From: an uncultured Oscillospiraceae bacterium
GTDB lineage: Bacteria > Bacillota > Clostridia > Oscillospirales > Oscillospiraceae
NCBI GenBank assembly: GCA_958438185.1
Contig: CAUBQU010000063.1
Coordinates: 1 to 7,382 of the forward strand
Direction of reading: 5' to 3'
DNA: 7,382 nucleotides
Of this stretch, positions 1-5,290 are shown one piece after another. The notes under the pieces are model-generated. The model worked only from the letters and a program-made list of their open reading frames with translations. It did no database searches and was not told where the DNA came from. Position 1 is the first letter of the stretch, and each line of letters opens with the position of its first letter. The translations under genes were made by a program, and so were the position numbers.

Positions 1-2
1 AA

Positions 3-34
3 ATTATAGTACCTGTTTTCAACCGAAAAGTCAA
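3..34 (-). promoter_or_regulatory. Possible promoter reading off the left edge
   Basis: Reading the minus strand, a perfect TATAAT lies at 8-3 and a TTGACT at 34-29. The 20-bp spacer is longer than the usual 16-18, so the match is doubtful. The first 60 bases are clearly richer in A+T than the rest of the window, as expected for a promoter region of a gene lying to the left. No factor-independent terminator is evident after the cupin gene; only weak A+T-rich inverted repeats are seen (AAAATG 39-44 with CATTTT 56-61, and TTTTC 16-20 with GAAAA 25-29), so transcription of the cupin gene could also continue leftward. Confidence 0.25.
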
Positions 35-60
35 CCAGAAAATGAGAAAATTACGCATTT

Positions 61-402
61 TTACAGAATAATGATCGCCAAAAAGCTCATGGGCGCATCG
101 GAACGGTTATAAATCGCGTGGGAATGGCCGTCGGTGCAATACTCGCAGTCGCCGGGGTGAAGCGTGTAGGCCACGCCGTCCTCCTCCACAACCGCCTCAC
201 CGGAGAGAATGAGATACGCTTCCCCCTCGCCGGTGTGACTATGACAGCCGATGGATGCCCCCGGCTCCATGGTATTACAGGCAAACAGGCGCGTTTTCGT
301 CACCTCTTCCGGGGAAAACAGCATCTGGCTGCTGTAGCGGCCCGTCCCACCCATTACATTTTCCCGCTGCGTCACGGGCATATCCTTTGCAAATTTGATC
401 AT
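61..402 (-). CDS. Small single-domain cupin protein
   Basis: This encodes a 113-residue single-domain cupin, a small beta-barrel protein that normally holds one metal ion. Cupin motif 1 is complete: G48, then H54-S-H56, E61 and G68 fit G(X)5HXH(X)4E(X)6G. Motif 2 is recognisable as G76, P83-G84, H95 and N99, with a somewhat longer gap before H95 than in the textbook pattern. H54, H56, E61 and H95 would be the metal ligands. No signal peptide or extra domain is present, so a cytosolic location is likely. The ATG at 402 was chosen over one seven codons upstream because AAGGAGG (rc of 412-418) lies about eight bases before it; the upstream start would place this site inside the gene. Substrate and reaction cannot be read from the sequence; small cupins of this kind include sugar-binding proteins, dioxygenases and isomerases. 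It is divergent from a MATE transporter gene, which may hint at co-regulation. Confidence 0.88.
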   Translation of the reverse strand: MIKFAKDMPVTQRENVMGGTGRYSSQMLFSPEEVTKTRLFACNTMEPGASIGCHSHTGEGEAYLILSGEAVVEEDGVAYTLHPGDCEYCTDGHSHAIYNRSDAPMSFLAIIIL

Positions 403-455
403 TGCGGCTGCCTCCTTTTGCATTCCGTATGCGTTTGGTGGATTCTTCCAAATTC

Positions 456-483
456 AGTATAGCAAGTTTTTGCACAATGTCAA
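456..483 (-). promoter_or_regulatory. Promoter of the cupin gene
   Basis: On the minus strand TTGACA (483-478) and TATACT (461-456) are separated by 16 bp, and TGC directly before the -10 box makes it an extended -10. The consensus -35 and near-consensus -10 suggest a strong housekeeping (sigma-A) promoter. Transcription would begin near 449, about 45 bases ahead of the chosen ATG. Confidence 0.75.
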
Positions 484-494
484 TCGCCTGGCAT

Positions 495-524
495 TTGACG
501 CGGGGCGCCGCGATCTGGTATGAT
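495..524 (+). promoter_or_regulatory. Promoter of the MATE gene
   Basis: TTGACG (495-500) and TATGAT (519-524) are separated by 18 bp, with TGG just before the -10 box (extended -10). Transcription would start near 531, shortly before the Shine-Dalgarno site of the MATE gene. The spacer holds a short G+C inverted repeat, CGCGG (499-503) and CCGCG (508-512), which could be an operator half-site pair but is too short to rely on. Confidence 0.7.
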
Positions 525-564
525 GCAAGTAGCAGGAAACCAAGACGCAAAGGAGGGTGGCGCT

Positions 565-1965
565 ATGACACGGGACCGTTCGTTTTACCGGCAGTTTTTC
601 ACCCTCTGCCTGACCCTGATGGCGGAACGGCTGGTCGTCTGCAGTGTGAATCTGCTGGACAATATCATGCTGGGCAGCTACGCGGAGACGGCCATGGCCG
701 CCGCAGCGGCGGTCAATCAGCTGCAATTTCTCTTCCAGCAGCTGATCTATGCCACCGGCGCCGGGATGGTCATCCTCGGCGGCCAGTACTGGGCCCAGGG
801 CCAGCAGGACCAGGTGCGGCGCATCGTGCCCATCGGGCTGCGCTGGGGCGCAGGCTTCGCCCTGGTATTTTTCCTCCTCGCCGCACTGCTGCCCCGGCAA
901 CTCGTCGGCCTATTTACAAAAGACCAGGCCATGATCCAACTTGGAACAGAATACCTGCGGATCATCAAATACACCTGCCCGCTCTTTGCTGTGACGCAAC
1001 TGCTGCTGGCCAGTCTGCGGACTGTCAAGGTCGTGCAGATCTCGCTGCGGGTCTCGCTGCTCTCGCTGCTGGTCAACTGCGGGCTCAATTATATCCTAAT
1101 CTCCGGCCGCTTCGGCGCGCCAGCACTGGGTGTGACCGGCGCCGCCATCGGGACGCTGACCGCCCGTGGGCTTGAGTGCGCGGTCGTGCTGCTTTACGTG
1201 CTGCGGCGCGACTGCATTCTGCGGCTGCGGCCTGCAGACCTCCGGCAGGCGCCCGCGTGGCTTGCCCGGGATTTTGCCCGCCTGACTGCGCCGGTCTGCC
1301 TGATCGAATTTCTCTGGGGCTGCAATATGGCCATCCAAACCGCGGTAATGGGGCACCTGTCCGCCGCCGCCATCGCCGCCCAGTCTATCTCCGTGACCGC
1401 CTTTACGCTGCTAAAAGTCGCAAGCCTCGGCAGCGCATCGGCGGCGACCGTGCTGATCGGGCAGGCCGTCGGCCGGGGCGATGCGGCGACGATCCGCGCC
1501 GATACCCGAACCCTGCAGGTGCTATTCTGCGGTCTGGGCCTCGTCCTGGCGACGATCATGCTTCTGCTGCGCCGCCCGCTGCTGCTGCTCTACGCGCTGC
1601 GGCCGGAGACGGCAGCCCTCGCCCGCCAGTTTATCCTGATCCAGGCGGCGGTGATCTTCCTCAATGCCTACCATCTGCCGACGAACACCGGGATTATCCG
1701 GGGCGGCGGAGATACGAAATTCTCTGTCAAGCTGGATCTATGCGTGATCTGGTGCTTTGCCGTGCCGCTGTCGCTGCTGGCGGCGTTCGTCTGGCACTGG
1801 CCGCCCGTCGCGGTGCTGCTCTGCTTGAATGCGGACCAGGCGGTCAAATGCATCCCCATTGCCATCCGGGTCAACCGGTACCACTGGGTCAAGCATCTGA
1901 CCCAGCCGGCAGCTCTGGCATCTTGCCCTGAAACCACTGCCCCTGGCAGACATCCTGCCGAATAA
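565..1965 (+). CDS. MATE family efflux transporter
   Basis: This encodes a 466-residue integral membrane protein of the multidrug and toxic compound extrusion family, which exports drugs or metabolites across the cytoplasmic membrane in exchange for Na+ or H+. Hydrophobic segments run along the whole length, as expected for 12 helices in two MatE repeats. Family signatures are the early VNLLDNIMLG stretch (residues 28-37), ALGVTGAAIGT near residues 187-197, and a GGGDTKFS stretch in the second half. The size fits the usual 440-480 residues. The ATG at 565 is preceded by AAAGGAGG (549-556), whereas the possible start 15 codons upstream lies before this site and has no ribosome binding site. 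The gene has its own promoter and no transcriptional partner on its strand. Its last roughly 20 codons, beyond the normal end of the fold, run antisense into the next gene. The substrate cannot be predicted. Confidence 0.93.
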   Translation: MTRDRSFYRQFFTLCLTLMAERLVVCSVNLLDNIMLGSYAETAMAAAAAVNQLQFLFQQLIYATGAGMVILGGQYWAQGQQDQVRRIVPIGLRWGAGFALVFFLLAALLPRQLVGLFTKDQAMIQLGTEYLRIIKYTCPLFAVTQLLLASLRTVKVVQISLRVSLLSLLVNCGLNYILISGRFGAPALGVTGAAIGTLTARGLECAVVLLYVLRRDCILRLRPADLRQAPAWLARDFARLTAPVCLIEFLWGCNMAIQTAVMGHLSAAAIAAQSISVTAFTLLKVASLGSASAATVLIGQAVGRGDAATIRADTRTLQVLFCGLGLVLATIMLLLRRPLLLLYALRPETAALARQFILIQAAVIFLNAYHLPTNTGIIRGGGDTKFSVKLDLCVIWCFAVPLSLLAAFVWHWPPVAVLLCLNADQAVKCIPIAIRVNRYHWVKHLTQPAALASCPETTAPGRHPAE

Positions 1966-2830
1966 ATTCCTGCTGGATGGCGTTGAGTACCCGCTTTTTA
2001 TCCCCGCTCCATTGGGGCGCTAACAGCAGCCGCTTCGGCCCGTCGCCGGTCAGCCGGTGAATGACCAGCTCCGGCGGCAGCAGCCGCACGCAGTCGCACA
2101 GGAGCTGCGTATACGCCTCCAGCGTCAGTACCGGGACCCGCCCGGCACGCCACTCCGCCGCAAGGTCCGTCCCCTCTAGGACATGGAGCAGCTGCAGCTT
2201 GATCCCGTCGACCCCGGCGTGGGCGATATACGCTGTCGTCTGGCGCATCTGCGCGGGCGTCTCCCCAGGCAGGCCTAGGATCTGGTGGACAATGACGGTC
2301 AGCCCCGCCGCCTTGAGCCGGGCCACCGCGTCTTCAAAGACCGGCAGGGCATAGCCCCGGCGAATATACCGAGCCGTCTCCTCAAAAATCGTCTGCAAGC
2401 CCAGCTCCACCCAGACAGGTTTGACCCGGTTCAGCCGCGCCAGCAGCGCCACCGTCTCCGGCGGCAGACAATCCGGCCTGGTCGCGACGGAGAGGGCGAC
2501 GATCTCCGGCGGCGCCATCGCTGCGGAAAACAGCGCCTCCAAATATGCCGTCGGCGCGTAAGTATTGGTAAAGCTTTGAAAATAGGCGATATATCGGGCG
2601 TCCGGCGCTTTTTGCGCCACCCGTGCCTTGGCCTGGGCCAGCTGGGCGGCCAGATTCGCGCAGTGGGGCGCGGCAAAATCGCCGCTGCCCTGCTCGGAAC
2701 AGAAAATGCAGCCCCGGATCCCGCAAGTGCCGTCCCGGTTCGGGCAGCCCATGCCGCCATCCAGCGCCAGTTTATAGACCTTGCCGCCGAATTGGCGGCG
2801 CAGCGCCTCATTTAATGTATGATACCACAC
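1889..2830 (-). CDS. Radical SAM protein, YtqA/YhcC (TIGR01212) type
   Basis: This encodes a 313-residue radical SAM enzyme. The cluster-binding cysteines are C29, C41 and C44 in the Cx11CxxC arrangement starting with CPNRDGT, which is typical of the TIGR01212 family (B. subtilis YtqA, E. coli YhcC) rather than the classic CxxxCxxC spacing; an additional cysteine, C36, lies between. A GLPGET motif follows in the middle of the barrel, also usual in this family. The protein should bind a [4Fe-4S] cluster and cleave S-adenosylmethionine in the cytosol; I cannot state the substrate. Length agrees with the family (about 300-320). The start is a GTG at 2830, chosen because AGGAGG (rc of 2838-2843) sits seven bases upstream and the sequence after it (WYHTLNEAL) matches family N-termini. 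No convincing promoter is seen; a TATTAT (2894-2889) lacks a good -35. The 3' end overlaps the MATE gene on the other strand by 77 bases. Confidence 0.93.
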   Translation of the reverse strand: MWYHTLNEALRRQFGGKVYKLALDGGMGCPNRDGTCGIRGCIFCSEQGSGDFAAPHCANLAAQLAQAKARVAQKAPDARYIAYFQSFTNTYAPTAYLEALFSAAMAPPEIVALSVATRPDCLPPETVALLARLNRVKPVWVELGLQTIFEETARYIRRGYALPVFEDAVARLKAAGLTVIVHQILGLPGETPAQMRQTTAYIAHAGVDGIKLQLLHVLEGTDLAAEWRAGRVPVLTLEAYTQLLCDCVRLLPPELVIHRLTGDGPKRLLLAPQWSGDKKRVLNAIQQEFIRQDVCQGQWFQGKMPELPAGSDA

Positions 2831-2864
2831 ACTGCCGCCTCCTGACTTTCTGGTAAAATGCCGA

Positions 2865-2893
2865 TTGCAATTTCCCGCCCCCTATGGCATAAT
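2865..2893 (+). promoter_or_regulatory. Promoter of the queT operon
   Basis: TTGCAA (2865-2870) and CATAAT (2888-2893) are 17 bp apart, with TGG before the -10 box (extended -10). Transcription would begin near 2900 and give a leader of about 130 bases before the queT start codon. It faces away from the radical SAM gene, whose start lies 35 bases to the left. Confidence 0.5.
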
Positions 2894-2899
2894 AGCCGG

Positions 2900-3031
2900 T
2901 GGACTGCGGCGCTTGCCGCCGCCTCGTTTTCTGGCTGGGAGGGATGCCTATGTACTCGGTTCTGCGCCGCTTTGCGCACTTGAAACAGATACAATAATAT
3001 AATATAGAGTAAGAAAGGCTTCGCACATCCC
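2900..3031 (+). other. Long untranslated leader of queT; possible preQ1 riboswitch
   Basis: About 130 bases separate the better promoter from the queT start and hold no credible gene. Two small hairpins can be drawn: GCGGC (2906-2910) with GCCGC (2915-2919) around a GCTT loop, and TGCGC (2963-2967) with GCGCA (2974-2978) around a six-base loop, followed by an A-rich stretch. queT genes in Firmicutes are commonly controlled by preQ1 riboswitches, and the preQ1-III class is known from Ruminococcaceae ahead of queT, so a sensor here would fit. I could not match the conserved bases of preQ1-I or preQ1-II by eye and cannot recall the class III consensus well enough to test it. The assignment rests on context. 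Confidence 0.35.
2980..3008 (+). promoter_or_regulatory. Alternative proximal promoter of queT
   Basis: TTGAAA (2980-2985) and TATAGA (3003-3008) are 17 bp apart inside an A+T-rich patch. Transcription from it would start near 3014, almost on the weak ribosome binding site (AAAGG, 3014-3018, 13 bases before the ATG), which makes it less likely to be the main promoter. Confidence 0.3.
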
Positions 3032-3526
3032 ATGAAGAAAATCACCATTCATCAAGTCACCTTCTGCGGCATCCTCGCCGCTGTTTACGCCGCGCTGACC
3101 ATCTGCACCTCCGCCATCTCTTATGGGCAGGTCCAGTTCCGGCTGGCGGAGGCGCTGTGCATTCTGCCGTATTTTAACCCGGTCTCGACCATCGGGCTGA
3201 CCCTGGGCTGCCTGATCGCGAATCTGTTCTCGACGGTCTCGGCGCTGGATATCATCGTCGGTACCGCCGCGACGCTGCTGGCCTGCCTGCTGGTGCAACG
3301 CTGCCGGAAGCCCGCGCTGGCCCCGCTGCCCGTCGTCCTGGTCAATGCGATCCTGGTCGGCGCAGAGATTGCCATTGTCTCGACGCCGGACGCCTTCTGG
3401 AAAAGCTTTGTGCTCTTCAGCGCGCAGGTCGGCGGCGGTGAGCTGGCCGTTATGTACCTGATCGGCCTGCCGCTGCTGCTTCTGCTCCGGAAAAACGAAC
3501 TCGGCGACCGCATCGCCAGGCTTTGA
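3032..3526 (+). CDS. queT: QueT-type queuosine precursor transporter
   Basis: This encodes a 164-residue membrane protein of the QueT (DUF988) family, predicted substrate-binding S components of ECF transporters that import a queuosine precursor such as preQ1 for tRNA modification. Signatures are YGQVQFRLAEAL (31-42) after the first helix, GLTLGCLIANL (55-65) and the LDIIVGTAATLL stretch (72-83). Five or six hydrophobic segments span the protein, and the family's usual length is about 160. The ATG is the first possible start after an in-frame TAG at 3005; its ribosome binding site, AAAGG at 3014-3018, is weak and distant, consistent with controlled translation. The gene ends four bases before the next S-component-like gene. 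No ECF ATPase or EcfT gene is in the window, so it would have to share a module encoded elsewhere. Specificity for preQ1 is inferred from the family, not seen. Confidence 0.85.
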   Translation: MKKITIHQVTFCGILAAVYAALTICTSAISYGQVQFRLAEALCILPYFNPVSTIGLTLGCLIANLFSTVSALDIIVGTAATLLACLLVQRCRKPALAPLPVVLVNAILVGAEIAIVSTPDAFWKSFVLFSAQVGGGELAVMYLIGLPLLLLLRKNELGDRIARL

Positions 3527-3530
3527 CGCG

Positions 3531-4031
3531 ATGCGCACGAAACGTTTGACGCGCCTGGCCCTATTGAGCGCTGTGGCCCTGGGGCTGTATGTGCTGGAGG
3601 CGCAGCTGCCGAATCCCATCCCCGTCGCCGGGGTCAAGCTGGGGCTGAGCAATATCGTCAGCATCTACACGCTATTTGCCTACGGCCCCTGGGCTGCGCT
3701 GGGCGTCTTGCTGACCCGGGTGCTGCTGGGCAGTCTGTTTGCCGGGCAGCTCATCAGCCTGGCCTATTCTCTGGCGGGCGGGCTTTTGAGCCTGGCGGCT
3801 ATGCTGGCGCTGCGCCGAGTCCTGACCTTGCGGCAGATCTGGGTCGCCAGCGTGCTGGGCGGTATTTTTCACAATATCGGCCAGATCCTCATCGCCATGC
3901 TGCTGACGGCGACGCCGCGGCTGATCTACTATCTCCCCGTCCTTATCGCCGCCGGGATGCTGGCCGGGCTCTTTACCGGGCTCTGTGCCCAATTTTTGCT
4001 GCAGCATATGAAAAAGCTGCCGCCGCGCTAA
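3531..4031 (+). CDS. Gx transporter family protein (heptaprenyl diphosphate synthase component I family)
   Basis: This encodes a 166-residue membrane protein of the Hpre_diP_synt_I / Gx transporter family (PF07456), which resembles ECF S components. Characteristic stretches are PVAGVKLGLSNIV (31-43), RVLLGSLFAG (63-72), SLAGGLLSL (80-88) and GGIFHNIGQIL (110-120). About five hydrophobic helices are visible. The old family name comes from heptaprenyl diphosphate synthase component I, but the hydrophobic, S-component-like sequence argues for a transporter subunit; the ligand is unknown. It starts four bases after the queT stop, with only a poor AGG ten bases upstream, so translation is probably coupled to queT. 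The operon ends six bases after the stop in a strong terminator. In other clostridia this family often accompanies ApbE- or NusG-domain II-type genes, which are absent here. Confidence 0.87.
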   Translation: MRTKRLTRLALLSAVALGLYVLEAQLPNPIPVAGVKLGLSNIVSIYTLFAYGPWAALGVLLTRVLLGSLFAGQLISLAYSLAGGLLSLAAMLALRRVLTLRQIWVASVLGGIFHNIGQILIAMLLTATPRLIYYLPVLIAAGMLAGLFTGLCAQFLLQHMKKLPPR

Positions 4032-4036
4032 ACTTC

Positions 4037-4076
4037 AAAAATCGCCCGGTACCGTATCCGGTACCGGGCGATTTTA
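4037..4076. terminator. Bidirectional intrinsic terminator
   Basis: A perfect inverted repeat pairs TCGCCCGGTACC (4042-4053) with GGTACCGGGCGA (4060-4071) around a six-base loop GTATCC. The stem continues through AAAA before and TTTT after (16 bp in all), giving a U run on both strands. It starts six bases after the Gx transporter stop and lies 18 bases beyond the aldolase stop on the other strand, so it should end both converging transcripts. Confidence 0.93.
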
Positions 4077-4093
4077 GGGTTATCGGTTGCCTG

Positions 4094-5032
4094 TTATGCC
4101 TTTCCGGCGCAGCCCAGGACGTCCACCAGCTTATGGCGGACCAGCTCCTTGATATTGGCGCGGGCGGGCTTGAGGTACTCCCGCGGGTCAAAGTGGGCCG
4201 GGAACTGGGTGAAGTGCTCCCGGATGCTGCCCGTCATGACCAGGCGCAGGTCAGAATCAATATTGATCTTGCAAACGGCGCTGCGGGCCGCTTCGCGCAG
4301 CTGATCCTCCGGGACGCCGATGGCGCCGGGCATTGCGCCGCCGTTGGCGTTGATCTTCTCCACATACTCCTGCGGAACAGACGATGCGCCGTGGAGCACA
4401 ATGGGGAACCCGGGCAGGCGCTTTTCGACCTCGTGGAGAATATCAAAGCGCAGCTGCGGCTTCGTGCCGGGCTTGAATTTGTACGCGCCGTGGCTGGTCC
4501 CGATGGCGATGGCCAGGGAGTCGCAGCCGGTCTTCGTCACAAATTCCTCGACCTCTTCCGGACGGGTATAGGACGAATCCTCTGCAGAGACCTTGACCTC
4601 ATCCTCAATACCGGCCAACGTCCCCAGCTCGGCTTCGACGACGACGCCGTGGTCGTGGGCATAGGCGACGACCTTCTTCGTCAGCGCAATATTCTCCGCA
4701 AAGGGCTTGCTGCTGCCGTCGATCATGACAGAGGTGAAGCCGCCGTCGATGCAGGCCTTGCAGGTCTCAAAATCCGGGCCGTGGTCCAAATGCAGGGCGA
4801 TGGGGATATCCGGGCAATCCAGCAGCGCCGCTTCAACCAGCTTGACCAGATACGTATGGCTGGCGTAGGCGCGGGCGCCCTTGGAGACCTGCAAAATAAC
4901 GGGAGCTTTTTCCATGGCGCAGGCTTCCGTGATGCCCTGCACGATTTCCATGTTGTTGACATTGAATGCGCCGATGGCATAGCCGCCATCGTAGGCCTTG
5001 CGGAACATTTCCTTTGTGGTTACCAGTGGCAT
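4094..5032 (-). CDS. fba: Class II fructose-1,6-bisphosphate aldolase
   Basis: This cytosolic zinc-dependent aldolase (312 residues) reversibly splits fructose 1,6-bisphosphate into dihydroxyacetone phosphate and glyceraldehyde 3-phosphate. The class II signature is intact: HLDHG at 81-85, with D83 as the catalytic acid and H84 as a zinc ligand, EAELG at 133-137, then zinc ligands H181 (in GTSHGAYK) and H214 (in VLHGAS), and the phosphate-binding INIDSD stretch (256-261). Length matches the roughly 305-315-residue subgroup common in Clostridia. The ATG at 5032 has AAGGAG eight bases upstream. Transcription comes from a strong promoter divergent from the phosphofructokinase gene, whose product this enzyme consumes; a shared control region is therefore plausible. 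The gene ends close to the terminator it shares with the converging transporter operon. Nothing is missing or truncated. Confidence 0.96.
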   Translation of the reverse strand: MPLVTTKEMFRKAYDGGYAIGAFNVNNMEIVQGITEACAMEKAPVILQVSKGARAYASHTYLVKLVEAALLDCPDIPIALHLDHGPDFETCKACIDGGFTSVMIDGSSKPFAENIALTKKVVAYAHDHGVVVEAELGTLAGIEDEVKVSAEDSSYTRPEEVEEFVTKTGCDSLAIAIGTSHGAYKFKPGTKPQLRFDILHEVEKRLPGFPIVLHGASSVPQEYVEKINANGGAMPGAIGVPEDQLREAARSAVCKINIDSDLRLVMTGSIREHFTQFPAHFDPREYLKPARANIKELVRHKLVDVLGCAGKA

Positions 5033-5067
5033 AACTAACGCTCCTTATCTATTACAATGATATTGCT

Positions 5068-5097
5068 ATTATAGCCCCTGGGGCCCCGTGCCGTCAA
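5068..5097 (-). promoter_or_regulatory. Promoter of fba
   Basis: On the minus strand TTGACG (5097-5092) and a perfect TATAAT (5073-5068) are 18 bp apart, giving a start near 5061 and a leader of about 30 bases. The spacer contains two overlapping G+C palindromes, GCCCCTGGGGC (5074-5084) and GGGGCCCC (5080-5087), which could serve as a repressor site or be chance. Confidence 0.8.
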
Positions 5098-5109
5098 TGG
5101 CCGATGCCG

Positions 5110-5137
5110 GAAAATCTGGCAGACCGCCGAGATTTTC
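5110..5137. repeat. Inverted repeat in the fba-pfp control region
   Basis: GAAAATCT (5110-5117) and AGATTTTC (5130-5137) are perfect 8-bp arms with a 12-base centre. It lies just upstream of the fba -35 box (5097-5092), a place suited to an activator or repressor, and is too far from a T run to be a terminator. The binding protein is unknown. Confidence 0.5.
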
Positions 5138-5141
5138 AGCA

Positions 5142-5155
5142 GAAGTCACAACTTC
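5142..5155. repeat. Short inverted repeat
   Basis: GAAGT (5142-5146) and ACTTC (5151-5155) flank CACA. It is the second of four inverted repeats between the two glycolytic promoters. Arms of five bases are weak evidence taken alone. Confidence 0.3.
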
Positions 5156-5166
5156 CCCCCATTTGT

Positions 5167-5176
5167 TTTGCGCAAA
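5167..5176. repeat. Ten-base palindrome TTTGCGCAAA
   Basis: This perfect palindrome lies between the fba and pfp promoters, about 25 bases upstream of the pfp -35 box. It does not fit the CcpA (cre) or Rex consensus by eye. Its role is unknown. Confidence 0.35.
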
Positions 5177-5182
5177 GTGCCA

Positions 5183-5203
5183 CAATCCCGGCAAATGGGA
5201 TTG
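5183..5203. promoter_or_regulatory. Candidate operator overlapping the pfp -35 box
   Basis: CAATCCC (5183-5189) and GGGATTG (5197-5203) are perfect 7-bp arms separated by seven bases, a 21-bp symmetric element typical in size of a dimeric repressor site. The right arm covers the first three bases of the pfp -35 box (5201-5206), so a bound protein should block RNA polymerase. No regulator gene is in the window. Confidence 0.45.
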
Positions 5204-5229
5204 CACCCCCCGCCCGGCTGTGCTATACT
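5201..5229 (+). promoter_or_regulatory. Promoter of the pfp operon
   Basis: TTGCAC (5201-5206) and TATACT (5224-5229) are 17 bp apart, with TGC directly before the -10 box (extended -10). Transcription would begin near 5236 and give a 55-base leader to the pfp start codon. Confidence 0.75.
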
Positions 5230-5238
5230 GGATTTGTA

Positions 5239-5251
5239 GCGCCACCGGCGC
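5239..5251 (+). other. Stem-loop at the 5' end of the pfp mRNA
   Basis: GCGCC (5239-5243) and GGCGC (5247-5251) form a compact five-pair stem with an ACC loop, within a few bases of the predicted transcription start. It is followed by an A run rather than a T run, so it is not a terminator. A 5' stem like this may protect the message from decay. Confidence 0.35.
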
Positions 5252-5290
5252 AAAAATAAGGAAGAGAAACAACTGTGAAGGAGAAACGTT

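Noticed and set aside
16..61. Terminator after the cupin gene
   Set aside because: Only weak A+T stems of five or six pairs can be drawn, without a G+C-rich stem followed by a T run.
1176..1931. 251-codon plus-strand frame inside the MATE gene
   Set aside because: It is very rich in Ala, Arg, Gly and Pro, as expected for a wrong frame of G+C-rich DNA; the overlapping MATE frame has family signatures and a ribosome binding site.
2948..3664. 238-codon open frame on the minus strand across queT and the Gx gene
   Set aside because: The product is a low-complexity charged sequence opposite two clear membrane-protein genes.
4133..5038. 301-codon open frame on the plus strand, antisense to fba
   Set aside because: It covers an intact aldolase gene with all catalytic residues, has no family resemblance or ribosome binding site, and is a typical result of G+C-rich third codon positions.
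5161..5177. cre (CcpA) or Rex site in the pfp upstream region
   Set aside because: The TTTGCGCAAA palindrome was compared with both consensus patterns by eye and fits neither closely.
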